Positions 34,043-45,100 of a stretch of DNA of 64,000 nt are shown piece by piece. Positions within the stretch are counted from its first letter, which is position 1. Each line of letters opens with the position of its first letter. A model generated the notes under the pieces. The model worked only from the letters and a program-made list of their open reading frames with translations, had not been told where the DNA came from and did no database searches. The DNA is from Dendrophyllia cribrosa (Eukaryota; Cnidaria; Anthozoa; Scleractinia; Dendrophylliidae): NCBI GenBank assembly GCA_024195265.1, contig JAJLRJ010000007.1, positions 32,799,948-32,863,947 of the forward strand. Reading direction: 5' to 3'. Both the position numbers and the translations under genes were made by a program.

Positions 34043-34469
34043 CCCGGGGGGGAGGGGTGGGGGTACTTGACCAATATTTGGGTATAGGGGTGCCGCTGAG
34101 GGTCTGAGAGCGTGACCCTATTAAGGACAAGAAAAAACGAAAATACCTACCCTGTGTAGGACAACACCTTCTATTTTAGGACCCTACCTAGGACACTGCT
34201 TGTGCGTGGTTATTGATCTAAGCTTTAAAAAAATAGTAGACGGATCCTTTGAAAAGAAAACGACTTCGCCTTCGCATGAATGTACCAATCACGACAAGGG
34301 AAGTCACCACAAGCGCTAAGTTAACTGGAACCATACCCTGTTTAGGACAGACTCACGTTAAATTATATAAACTGTTCAGGACAAAAATGCCATAAACCAT
34401 ACCCTGTCCAGCGGCACGTCCCCGTATAGGTCATATAAGGGAGTACCCCCCCCCCCCCTCCCCCCCGGG
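34043..34469. mobile_element. 427-bp MITE with 8-bp target duplication
   Basis: Begins CCCGGGGGGGAGGGG and ends CCTCCCCCCCGGG; similarity of the ends extends inward (GGGTATAGGGGTGCCGCTG at the left, inverted CAGCGGCACGTCCCCGTATA at the right). The perfect direct repeat ATTACAAA flanks it (34035-34042 and 34470-34477). An 8-bp duplication is the hAT signature. No coding capacity. Confidence 0.85.
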
Positions 34470-34539
34470 ATTACAAACATGCGGAATAGAAGGAAAAATT
34501 GCAGCGTGAGATAAATAAATATTGCGTCTTGCCACTCCA

Positions 34540-34735
34540 ACTGCTTTTGGAGGGGGGACAGGGGGCGGGAGCCTGGGAGAATAGGCGGCGGGAGGAGTAC
34601 GGGAGGCGGAGAGGAAGGGCGGGAAGCGGGAGTTCTAACAGGGCGGGAGGTGGGAGATAAATGCTAAACGCAGGGCGGGAGCAACGCGTAAAATGGCGGA
34701 AGTCGGGAGAACAAGGTACGGAATGCGGAAGGTTC
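34540..34735 (+). repeat. GGGCGGGAG-type degenerate tandem repeat
   Basis: About ten copies of a GGGCGGGAG/GGCGGGAGG motif at irregular spacing. Purine-rich and probably repetitive; frames in it are artefacts. Confidence 0.6.
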
Positions 34736-34789
34736 TGACCCCCAATCCCCTCTTCTAGTTTTATAAAGATAATCACGGATGAAGCGATT

Positions 34790-35045
34790 TAAAGGAAAGA
34801 AGTGAACTAGTACCTCTCTCTGCGCGCAGCACCGATATATCCTCTCATCTTAGACGATATCATTTGACTAAAGAACGTATCACGGAGCAAGAATTTTTTT
34901 TGATGCGTGCAGGTTATTTTAGCGTAACTGTGGAACAAATGCAAGATATGATGGTAATCTTGAGCAGTATTGGGGAAATCAAACCCGAAGAACACCGTGC
35001 CAGTATCCAAGAAGCACAAAAGAAAGGTGGAAGGGGTGAAAAGTG
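34790..35045 (+). pseudogene. Fragment of an unknown protein family
   Basis: A plus-strand frame reads SSHLRRYHLTKERITEQEFF, LMRAGYFSVTVEQMQDMMVI and ends KKGGRGEK before TGA. A second frame over the same DNA reads EQYWGN and TPCQYPRS, so a frameshift is likely near 34960. I recall similar FxLMRAGYY...LTxEQ...MxVC peptides in cnidarian hypothetical proteins, but I cannot name the family. No ATG or splice context supports an active exon. Confidence 0.3.
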
Positions 35046-35251
35046 ACCGTGTATTTTCCGTGAAAATTGCAAGGGAACTTTAAGAACTTCTTGGTGTTAT
35101 TGTTGCTGTTGGGTGAGTATTTTAATACATGTAAAAACGGTTACGAATTGATGTAGCGCCAAAACTATCAATAAACGAGTAACTACATAAATACAAAAAA
35201 GAATTACAATTGAATAAAGTGATTTCACAACAATCCGCAAAATTAAGTTAA

Positions 35252-36566
35252 AACCGAAGGTAAAGGCTGGGCACTCCAGGGGCCGTATTCACGAAAGGAT
35301 CCTAAGTCCAAAGAGCCTCCTAAGATATAACTTAGGAGATAACTGGTATTCACGAAGACTTCCTATTTTACCATTTTAAGACATGTCTTATTATTTTCTC
35401 CTAAACTTAGGACCTCCTACTGGTATTTACGAAGACCTCGTAACTTAGTATATGTCTTAATTTTTCTCCTAAACTAATAGGAGGTCAAAATTGACCTCCT
35501 GACTTATTAAAAGATGTCTTGTCGGTGGCTAAATTCGATTGTTGACGAGTTTTACGTCGATTTTCAAAGTGATTATTGTGTATCACAAAAGTTAGCGATT
35601 AGATAAACATTTTAAAGCATTATATTGCTTTCCTAAGAACAAATTTCTAGTAATGTCAAACAACACGGTTAGTTACCTATTGGCCTTCGTATCATTAACG
35701 ATTTCCACATTTCTATCTCATTGCAGAGTTATATTTCCGTTTGTCGTGAAAATAAGCCCTTGTACAATAAATATCGAAGTAGACCCTATTAAAATGATGA
35801 TGGATTTGTTTGTTGCTTTCGCTACTGACCATGAACGAATATATTATCAGTTTTGCTATCTTAAATTCGAGATGAAATAAGGGTTATTGTATTGTCATTG
35901 TAACAACAATTTATTCATTCATCTCTGATTGGTTTACTTTTACTAATCAATAACTGCCGGCGACCATTAAACTTAGGAGACCGCTAAGTTACGTTTACCT
36001 TAGGATGGTCATAAGACATCCTTCGTGAATAGCACTTAGGACATATCTTAGGAAGCTGCTAAATTTTCTCTTAAGTTATATCTTAAGATATATCTTAGGT
36101 AGGATTTCGTGAATGCGGCCCCGGAAACCAAGAGGAGGGAGTACTAAGTTTTCGGAAAATGTAATGTCCTTTCTGAAGGACAAGTTTCATGCTGGCGCTC
36201 AAACTGGCCGGAAAGCTGATCCTGCTCTAGTAGCTGTGGACAGAAGGAAGGTCAGGAATTCTGACGGAACGCGCGGAAATTTAGCAGAGACGATCAATCA
36301 TATCATATTTTAGTAGGCTGTCGGCACTAAGCAGAAAAGCAAGCGGAACAGCGCAAAGGGACAAGGTCAACATCTGTAATCAGGTGGGCGTGGTCCACCC
36401 CATCATGTACGATGGATATGACCTGTGTAAGCAGGTCAGGCTTGACAAAGACAAAAAACCTTGTCTTACGGACAAAATTAAAGACATATGGTACGAGAAT
36501 GCAGTTGCACCCATCCTGGATCTACAGATAAGTACCAGTACCAGAGAGCAAGCTCAATCGTCATGA
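35252..36566 (+). pseudogene. Degraded protein-coding fragment split by a MITE
   Basis: EGKGWAL just before 35279 and KPRGGSTKFSENVMSFLKDK just after 36122 read in sequence once the MITE is removed. The frame continues FHAGAQTGRKADPALVAVD, then breaks near 36270 and resumes in another frame with KASGTAQRDKVNICNQ, HPIMYDGYDLCKQVRLDK and DKIKDIWYENAVAPI. The last part resembles a short helical DNA-binding-like module that I associate with cnidarian hypothetical proteins; unproven. At least one frameshift and a premature stop mark it as dead. Confidence 0.5.
35279..36122. mobile_element. 844-bp MITE with GGGGCCGTATTCACGAA ends
   Basis: Left end GGGGCCGTATTCACGAAA and right end TTTCGTGAATGCGGCCCC are inverted repeats; both sides are followed inward by clusters of CTTAGGA/TCCTAAG motifs (about ten in total), acting as subterminal repeats. 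It interrupts a coding fragment. The flanking CCAGG/CCCGG may be a short, degenerate target duplication. The interior frame at 35653-35880 has no known domain. Confidence 0.75.
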
Positions 36567-37744
36567 ACGTATGGTCTGTTTTGATCGCCACCTGTCAAAA
36601 GCGTTAATGAACACAACAACATATCATCTTTTCTAAGATTCATATTAATATTAATACATGTAGATCTATATGTTTCATATATTTTCCAAAACAAATATCC
36701 ACTCGATAGCGTGTTTAACAAGACAATAGGGGTTCTCTGTTGCTTTCTTTTTTCGTTTTGGTTGTTGTTGCTGTTTTTGAATGTTTTTTTTTTTAGAAAA
36801 TTTGGCAACGAGGTCAGAGGCTTTTCCAAAATCTTTTAGTTTTACTGTACAGAGCGCAAGTGCGCGTAACTGGTAGAGACATATGAATAACGGTGTACCT
36901 TTACAGCCCCGCTGTTATAAACTAAACCGAATAAAGAACAGCTGGCCCCGCGGTTTGTTCATGCATGTCACCTTACCTCATTCTCCGTCACCCAATGCAC
37001 AAGTTAACCGATGGGCAATGTCAAGTGTCGTGGTCTAACTAGGAACCTAACTCCACTTATTTTCAACTTCTACTTTTCAAAAGGTGAAAAAATAAAATAA
37101 AATTGATGAATGCGGAGTTGATAGTAATTGTTGTTGCTGTTGCTTCTTTTGTGCCTTCGTGGTAGTTCAGGCGGAAAAAAATTCGGGCACTCCAAAGTTC
37201 CCCCTCTCCCTAGTTCGCTTTCCATATTAAAAGCCGCTGCGTAGGCTAGAAAATTGCTGAGTCGCTTAGATGAGCTCTTCCATATTCTAAAAAATATGAA
37301 CACAGAATATTGACAAAGCATCTCTCATACAAACTGAAGTTCCAGACAACCTAGTTAACCAGATTTCATTTACAAGATGTCATCGCGTGACAGCAATGCA
37401 AATTAGCGTCACACTCTGATTATCGGCCCGCAAGCGAGAGCGATATATTTTTTAAGCCAGTGAAAATAGCACGAGTAGAGCAATTAATCCAGACAGTCCG
37501 AGATTTTTTATTGCTGACTTTTCAAACTGAGATTTACATATTCATACTCAGAAGAATTTAATTCTGCAAGCTGAAATTCATCAGTCGCGTGCGAAAGTTT
37601 AGAACGGGTTTAATCAGTCGAGAAAAAACCTACATATTTACTTCAATTAAACTTTAAATACTGAAACGAATCCAAGGTAAAGGGAACTGAAAGATAAATA
37701 TGAGGTTTTTCGAATACTAAAGGCCCTTCTGGACTGTTCAAACA
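36567..37744. other. Intergenic DNA, nothing recognised
   Basis: AT-rich. A minus-strand frame at 37070-37321 has no recognisable domain. Confidence 0.3.
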
Positions 37745-38367
37745 CTATTCGTATTCCACTATTTAGCTAATTTACGTTCGGGTTGCACGCGGTCCTAGCC
37801 GTGACCTTTGAACTTTTGTTGTAAAAGTTGCCGCACATGAGCTCTAAAAAGCGTTCGCTCGCGTCCAACACAAAATGATACCCGCAGGTTTGACTTCTGA
37901 ATCTGTGAAAATAAGGTGAGATCTTTACTATTAAGGGCATTTTTAAGCCACGGTTTAGGTGCCACTTTTGAGATTTTCACTCTTGCTTTTAGCTAAATGT
38001 CGCTTCCTTTTGACCAGCGGTGCGGTTGGGTATCTTTGATTTTTCCTGGTTTATCTAATTTTTATCCGACTATTTCCACATATCGGTGGAAAGCACTTCA
38101 AATGTACCTGAATGCTGTGGTCGTTTTGGCATAGAGGAAAAATGATCTGTGTTCAAGCAGCGCGGCCCGAAAAAGTCGGAATTTTCGACTTCCGAATCGG
38201 CCAAAATGTCCCCTCGGACGCCTGAAGTCGTTTCGTCGTGTAGCAAAAAAGAAAAGCAAGAAATTTAACAAAATACACCGGTTTTAATATATGCCCACCA
38301 ATTGCTTTTCATCCACAAAATATAAAGGCTAACTTTTTTCCGACCCGAAATTGACGGGACCGCTCTT
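37745..38367. repeat. Inverted repeat arm B (~0.6 kb)
   Basis: Reverse complement of 30189-30800. The plus-strand frame here (LPFDQRCGWVSLIFPGLSN ... YRWKALQMYLNAVVVLA) is interrupted by a TAG where arm A is open, so this copy is further decayed. Confidence 0.8.
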
Positions 38368-39454
38368 TGCGGGTCTGCCACTTAAATCAGAAACTACAGA
38401 CCACAGATTAGAGATTACTTTGGTTCACAGTATGCACCAGTGGTGAGTGACAGAGTAAGCACAGAGCCTCGACAAAAGCGAGAAGAGGGTTCTGCATGTT
38501 TTGTTTCCTTCGATTCTGAAGACACTGTAGACAAGATATGCATACGAATTATCGTTCCAATGATCATATTGATGGGAATAAGGTTGAAGATAACGAGCTC
38601 TTCCAGTGGAGGTACAGCTGCAGTCTCAGCCTCGGGTATAAAATTAATTAATGAGCGCTATTCAAAGTCACCTTTAGTTATTTATTCGTTGATGCTACAA
38701 AGTAAATATTAGAATAAGAGTAAATCGACATTTCGATGCATCCAGCATCAGTATCAAGAATAAAGTTTAACCGTCAACAGATTATTCTATGCTGCAAAGC
38801 AAAGTAGTACTTTTAAGTAGGGTAAGTCATTGCATAAGATAATTTGTCTTGATTTAATGTATGCGAAGTTTGATCCTTGGGCAGGGTTAATCAAGGTCGA
38901 AACGTTTTTGTTAGGTGGTTTTCGCAATGATGCTTCATGTTGTTTTCGACTTTGTAACTTGCGGCTACGCTCTTAACTAATTTATGGAGTCCGATCTCGC
39001 CCTTACGTTCGAAATGAGCTAGTTAGGTGGTTAATTTCTATCGATAGCAATGTTCATTGTAATGTTTATATTGCTGTCGTTCTTTTAATGCGGACCAACA
39101 AGTTGGTAACGCGTGTGAAATTCCAGTCAGAAAACGATTTTGTTGATCAGAGCTTATGTGAACAAGTTCGGTAACCAAGGTTTATACGGAAGTACGTGTC
39201 TTTGTTCCATTCAAAACTCAGTAGGTGCTTTTGATTGTCAAGTTCCCAACAGTTCGTTTAAAAAGAGCGCGAGTAAGTTCGTTTGTGAGTGAATGTTCAG
39301 TAACCCTTACTAAGAAGTTGCTGTAACGCCTCGGAGAAGTATAAAGTGCTGAATTGAAGTCACTATTGGCCGTCGTCTCGTAAACTGAGCTAGTTCCCTA
39401 CAGAAGTCAGTGTCGAGTACCGAAAATGTCTCGCAACCAATTGTCACAACATAT
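38368..39454. other. Intergenic DNA, one unexplained ORF
   Basis: A plus-strand frame at 38440-38712 (VSDRVSTEPRQKREEGSACF ... IIVPMIILMGIRLK ... GGTAAVSASG) has a short hydrophobic stretch but no recognised family or splice context. 38900-39450 has LTR-like composition without clear ends. Confidence 0.25.
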
Positions 39455-39790
39455 CTTCTAGAAACTCGTTAGTTTTTTATGCTGGTCTCTTTCTAACTAA
39501 TTGTGTCATTGACGCAATGAATGGACTACACAAGATTCCCGCCCAAAAGCTACATTAAAGCTACAAGTTAAAACACCGTCAGTCTTCTTTTACGAGAATC
39601 CAGTAAAGTGAAAGACTGAAAAAAATGGACGTTTTACACGCATAGCTTGTACTAAAACAAAGTAAATGCAGTTAAAAACATTTAGTTTGGTGTTTTTGTT
39701 ATATCGAGGAGCTTATCATAAGCCTGCGCTTGATACCTGCGACAAAGGGGTACTTTATGTAGAAGTATTACACCATTCATCATTAACAGT
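39455..39790 (+). repeat. Direct copy of the region upstream of the LU gene
   Basis: Matches 54447-54998 in the same orientation with substitutions and two gaps (shared AGAAACTCGTTAGTTTT, GTCATTGACG, AACACCGTCAGT, ATAAGCCTGC, CTTGATACCTGCGAC). The two copies bracket the LU gene. Confidence 0.75.
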
Positions 39791-40650
39791 AACCCAAATG
39801 TTTGTAGTTATCACTGGCTCATCTCATCGATCTAATTCTTGCGCATTCGCAGAGATTTGATGTGTTTTTGCATCCGAGCAAATTTTCTTTGATCTGTTTT
39901 CTTTGACAAACACTTTGCCCGTGTTGACGAACAATTTTCTTTGACAAATGTCCTTGCTTATACGTCGTGCAAGTACTGGAAGACAGCAAAAAAGATAAGT
40001 GGTTCTTTGTTCAAGCTTGGGACATTTAAATATAGCATGTGCCTTTGCAGCTACAAACTAGAGAGAATCCATCGTCCATGATGCTTCACGCAAATCTGTT
40101 ATTTTTTTGGTTTGAACGAGAGCGAGGCTTCTATTGTTTTCCGGGGTTTTTCTTTTCTTGCGGCAAACATTCAATCGCGTGGAAAGGAATTATATCATCT
40201 CGTGCTTCTGTTATCTTCAAACTTGTTATATTAATATAATAATATTGTACTTGAATAAACGGTGGCTAATAGCAACGTTTAACGACTGACATGGCCGATG
40301 CAAACGGACGAGACCTACCGGATTTTTCATCATCAACCAGGTTCCGCTATATTTTATTATGTCTCCCTTTCACTCTAGGCTACCTCTTTTTTCTCACCCC
40401 CCCCCCCTCCCCCCCCCCCTCCCCCCCCCCCCCCCTCCCCCCCCCCTCCCCACCCCCTTCCCCCCCCCCTCCCCACCCTCATTTTCACGGCGGGTGTCCC
40501 CCTATTTCTTCTGTCGGGGTCCCTCCTAACGAGCCAGTAATTGTAGAGGAGCAACAATAATGCTGGGCCGAGTAAAGATGTGTAGTTTTTTCGCTTATGA
40601 TTTCTTCCTCCTTCACTTCCGGTGATATTAGTGAAAATTTTAAATGAGAT
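39791..40650. other. Intergenic DNA with C-rich tract
   Basis: Holds a C-rich low-complexity tract at 40398-40475 (frames in it are artefacts); otherwise nothing recognised. Confidence 0.4.
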
Positions 40651-40659
40651 TCCAGAATT

Positions 40660-41270
40660 CAACAACAGCAACAATAAGATTTATTTGCATGACCACAAAT
40701 CGTTACAGTATTGTAAAAGCGTTAGATAATATAAAAATAACATAATAAACAGATAACAATAAAAATACGAATTAAATCTTACCACACTGGACTGATTCCA
40801 AATTTGCTTCTCTGATCAAAACAGCTGCATGTTAATAAAGTTATCAGCAGAGTTCATCAATTCTATAATAAATCCTTTTAGCGGTAAATACTGGAAATTC
40901 GGCAATCGATATATTAAACATTTTATTATAGAACTCATCTGTAATTGATGAATAATTGGGACAATAAAAAAAAATGAATTTCATCTTTCAATTGATATTA
41001 TTGAATCCACAAAGAGTGCAAAGTCTTTCACCTCTAGAGATTTTGTCATATCTACAGGTTTCAATCTTAGTTTCACTAAAGCTTTTCTATCAGGATTTTT
41101 CCTAGCAAATCTAAATAAATCGAGGGCTTAATTGTTTTTCAAAACGCTATAAAATTCTCAGTAGTTTTTGGGAATGCTGCAAGCTATGTTTCCAATGTAC
41201 GATGTATTTCTCATTAATAAAAACGTCAAAATCCTCAAGACATGGCTCCTGTTTAAAGTCACCGATATCA
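40660..41270 (-). pseudogene. 3' end of a second LINE
   Basis: Minus-strand pieces read FINEKYIVHWKHSLQHSQK, ALDLFRFARKNPDRKALVK and, after a frameshift, IETCRYDKISRGERLCTLCG followed by DEIHFF. This order (reduced-spacing C-x2-C knuckle after a basic KxRxxxxxLxIE-GRY-type motif) is the C-terminal end of a non-LTR retrotransposon. It ends with AATAAATCTTATTGTTGCTG and an unbroken (TTG)n-like tail near 40665. Several stops and frameshifts are present. Confidence 0.6.
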
Positions 41271-41979
41271 CGCCAGCTTGTTGGTTACGAACCGTAATTT
41301 GGACTTGCTGTAGTTCGATGGAGTAGTCAACACTTTACCATATAGCCTCTCAACAATGTAGCAGTCAGTTAAAAACATTGATTTAATACAATTTGCTTGT
41401 CATGACGAGACGATAACGTTATTGGAGAGTTGTATATGCTTTGTCAGCAATTAATTGAATAAAGCGGGAAAATCCAGATTATTTTATCATTTTCATGTCT
41501 AATTAACTCCGTTACAATTAGAAAAACAGAAAATGTGGATTAGTTCTCTATTTAGATAGATTTCTTAAAGAATCTTCGATCATCAGAAGTGACTAGAAAC
41601 TGTAAATGCTGTACCACTTACTTTATAGCTACTTATAGTCTCTTGTCACATGCCTGATGATGATTCTGCAAGGAATCGAAATAAAGCACTAATCCAACAT
41701 TTCTTTTTCATTACTTGAATACCGTAGAATGCCGGTAATAAGCCCACCCGATTATCGGCCCAATCAGTTTTAGGAAACAAACGATTATTCCGATTATTTC
41801 CCCCTTCTATATATAAGCACACCACAGTTCCTGAACAGCAATTTTTTACAAAATTTATCGCAATATTTTTTGCTTGCCAGTCAAAAAACCCTAACGAAGT
41901 TGTATACGTCCAGTGCTTATAAGCGGCATTTGACGGGATTAATTATATTATGAATATGACAAAATTATTCGGAGTTTCT
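41271..41979. other. Intergenic DNA downstream of the LU gene
   Basis: 41654-41681 carries a degenerate hammerhead-like core (CTGATGA, a GATTC/GAATC hairpin, GAAA) next to AATAAAGCAC, typical of Penelope-like 3' ends, but stems I and III are not evident. The rest is AT-rich without features. Confidence 0.3.
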
Positions 41980-41985
41980 TTTATT
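41980..41985 (-). terminator. Candidate poly(A) signal of the LU gene
   Basis: AATAAA on the minus strand, 86 nt past the TAG at 42071-42073. It would give a short 3' UTR of about 100 nt. Confidence 0.5.
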
Positions 41986-42070
41986 CTTTCTGTTAAAATT
42001 ATTAACCAGTCCTGGGTTCTTTTCAATATTTCACGCACAGGACGCTTTTTATGTGCCTCTAAAGCTAGAA

Positions 42071-42162
42071 CTAGCACATTATGTTAGCTAAGGCGATTGC
42101 AAAGGCCAGTATTCCACTCATCAAAACTTGCTGATCCTGTCGGTTAGACGTACCAGTGTCAC
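42071..42162 (-). CDS. LU gene exon 10: GPI-anchor signal and stop
   Basis: Residues 464-493: a polar stretch (GDTGTSNRQDQQ, likely containing the attachment site among GTSN) and a hydrophobic tail ending NIMC, then TAG. Acceptor TTTTTTCTTTAG. Confidence 0.85.
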
Positions 42163-45100
42163 CTAAAGAAAAAACGCATACATCAAGAACATAAAAAAGA
42201 ACTTCTTTACCCAACCTCGTTCCCAGGGTCTCTCATCTTCCCACCCCCTGGAGCGAGAGGGGGTGGGAAGATGAGAGACCCTGGGAACGAGGTTGCTTCT
42301 TTACCTTGTGCATACGTAACGAATAATAGGCCCTTTTATGACCTATTATTCGTTATATTATTATCTATTATCTATTATTATTCGTTATATTATTTTTAGA
42401 CCTATTATTCTCGACCTAACTTAGTGTCGCAGTTAAGACAAGGGTACCTTTTTGTAGTGTTGTTCGTTAAACTTTGTCACTAATATTTGTTTGTCTGTAT
42501 GGCTTCCTTCCTGAGCTTAGCAAAGCAGTAACTCATTATTTTCTGAATGGCTGTCATAAAAAACTCAGCCTTGATTTATATACTGATAGGCTGACTTATA
42601 GTCTTTCGCACGAAAAACACATTCGTTAATTGGAAATCCAAGATTTAGCTAAGCATGCCTCTCAAATCAAGGTTGCCATAGAATCATCATGAAGAGAACA
42701 TGTCACATCAAAATTATTCTAGGAAAACTCACAAAGTATGATTGAAAATAACTCCGAAGTTTGATGAAGTTTGATTTGCCCGGCACTCTCCTTTATCACT
42801 GAATGTAGTTTATCGTACTCGGCTACATGAAAATTCCTATACCGTAGTCTTAACTAGGTATATTATAGGAAGAAAAAGATCACAGACGATGTTATCTGGG
42901 ATTGCGGACAATATAAAAGGAACTAACACTTGATTTTTTAATGGAGCAGGGATCGGCATCTACATTTGCAAATTTTGTGAAATATGATGCGCCATACTTT
43001 TTGGGGCCAGGTTTCAGTTTTGGGTAAAAAAGTAGGATCAATGTTAGAAAAAATTAACGTATAGTTTTCAAATTAAGATATTTCTTTACTAATAGGTTAA
43101 CGATAAACATTACCTTGCAACAGGGATGGAGTTTGCGTGTTACAGTTGTCGCCAGCACAACACTCGATTTTACACTCAAGCTGAGTCCATTTTTGAACAT
43201 TCTTTCGAAAGCCACCAACAGCCGCACAAGCTGCTTGTTTGTCTGAAACAACCAATCACAAATTAGTAAAGGAAATCACATGACCTCTGTTACAATTCGT
43301 GAGGATGCGAGTGATGTTTTGAGAGTTCCCAACTTTTAAAGTATATTAACGAATTATGCGATATAATCGTGCATTTCTTATTTATAGTATATTCCAAATA
43401 CTAGAAGCATTCCAGTTTTCAAAGATCTTCAAAGATCTTTGAATCGGTTCCAGAAATCTTCGGGAGACTTTGGTAACCTTATTAAATCTTCTGAATTCTT
43501 TGGGTGGTCTTCACATATCTTTGAAACTCTTCGGTCAGACTTCGAAAAATTTCGAGTCAAGTTTGGGGTTAAGTCGGGCAAGTTTGCAAATCTTTGAAAT
43601 CTTCATATCAAATTCGGAAATTTTTGGTAGCCTTTGAGTGGTTGATTTTGTTATAGCTGCTACAGAATCGTGGATAAAAACATCTGAAGTTCAACTGGCC
43701 CGCGGACTGGTTCATTTTAAGTAACATGCTCATGAGCTGGGAAAGCCTTGTAAAACTAGCCAAGGACTGTGGATCATACAAAGCCTCCTACGAAGAGCAG
43801 TGGCCGAAGCCGCAGGGCAGCAACTGTTCCGAGCTGAGTCGGTCACTAGCAGCATCCCAGCAACTAATAAGTTTAGCAGAATGGCATGTTTGGATAATGT
43901 GTGAATCGAGTCGAACTGTACAGGTGCATGATGAGGGTGACGAGGAGGTATGATATCGACATCTTGGGTTTGAGTGAGACAAGATGGACTCAGGTTTTAA
44001 CAAAAATTGAAAAACATTCGGGCAGATCTCTTGGGACTTGGAGAAGAACTATAGAAAAACTAAACTATTCACGACAACGGGGAAAACTGGACAGAGATCA
44101 GCTTGGTGGCTCTGGACCGTCTCGAGTGCAGGAAGTTCATCGATGACTTTTCTCCAGTGGGAGCGCAGTGTTAGGCAATGTTGTCATTTCAACAGAGAGG
44201 CTTACTGGTCCTTTTCTCATTAAGTGTAACTTACCCGCACAGTTAATGCATCCTCGATAAAATCCAGCCACGACATTTCCTAGGATGTCACGATATCTTC
44301 CGACCGCGGAACCACAATGCGTTGTACCGAGAGAAAATGAATCTGTAGCACAAACTTGGGTTTGCTGGTTCTTGATACAACCTGTTGCGTTATTCTCGAG
44401 GCACACATTGCACAGCACTGGACCAGAAACTGATAGATAGAAAGAATATGAGCCATAAAAATTGTAAATACAACCACAATAACAGTGGTCCAAACTGTCT
44501 AACTGTCAGGGTGGCAGTAGGTATTATGATAACGGGCAGGCCGTGAACGTTATATGTTTAGTGGTGTGGAGCTGGTGAAATTAATGTTCTTGTCAATCTT
44601 GAGGGGGGATGTGCTGAACAAGATATAAAATGAATGTTCAACTTGATTTATATTTTGGCGTTTGAGTTTGGCTTCTTTTCACGTCAACAGTAAGAACTGT
44701 AAAGATCTTGTACTAGAGCATGTCAATATTTGGCACGAGCGGTTGCTGCTAGCGCTTCATTATCGGTGTTCTCATTGATCTTGAAAGGTACCCTTTTAGT
44801 GCACTTATTATAATATCAGGTATTTTACAATGTAGCTAAAATATATATTCTATTTTCACCTGTTGGTGTAAACACAGTTATTTTGGCTGGTAATAGTGTC
44901 GGCTTTTGAGTGTTGCAGTAGCTGTTGCTTGAATTACAGCACTCGGCAATATGACATTGAAGCAGAGTAATTTTTCCTGGGTTTTCTACATCTCCTTTTA
45001 AGTATCCACCAAGAGCAAAACAAGCAGCCTTCTTATCTGGAAAGGAATAAAAGGAAAGAAAGAAAGAAAAAGAGAGAAATGTTCCGTTGGTTTTTCACGA

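Noticed and set aside
40291..40674. Pro-rich and Gly-rich frames on both strands
   Set aside because: They only translate the C-rich tract at 40398-40475.
43888..44223. Several overlapping plus and minus ORFs inside LU intron 8
   Set aside because: Explained by a frameshifted LINE endonuclease fragment and, at the upper end, by antisense of LU exon 8.
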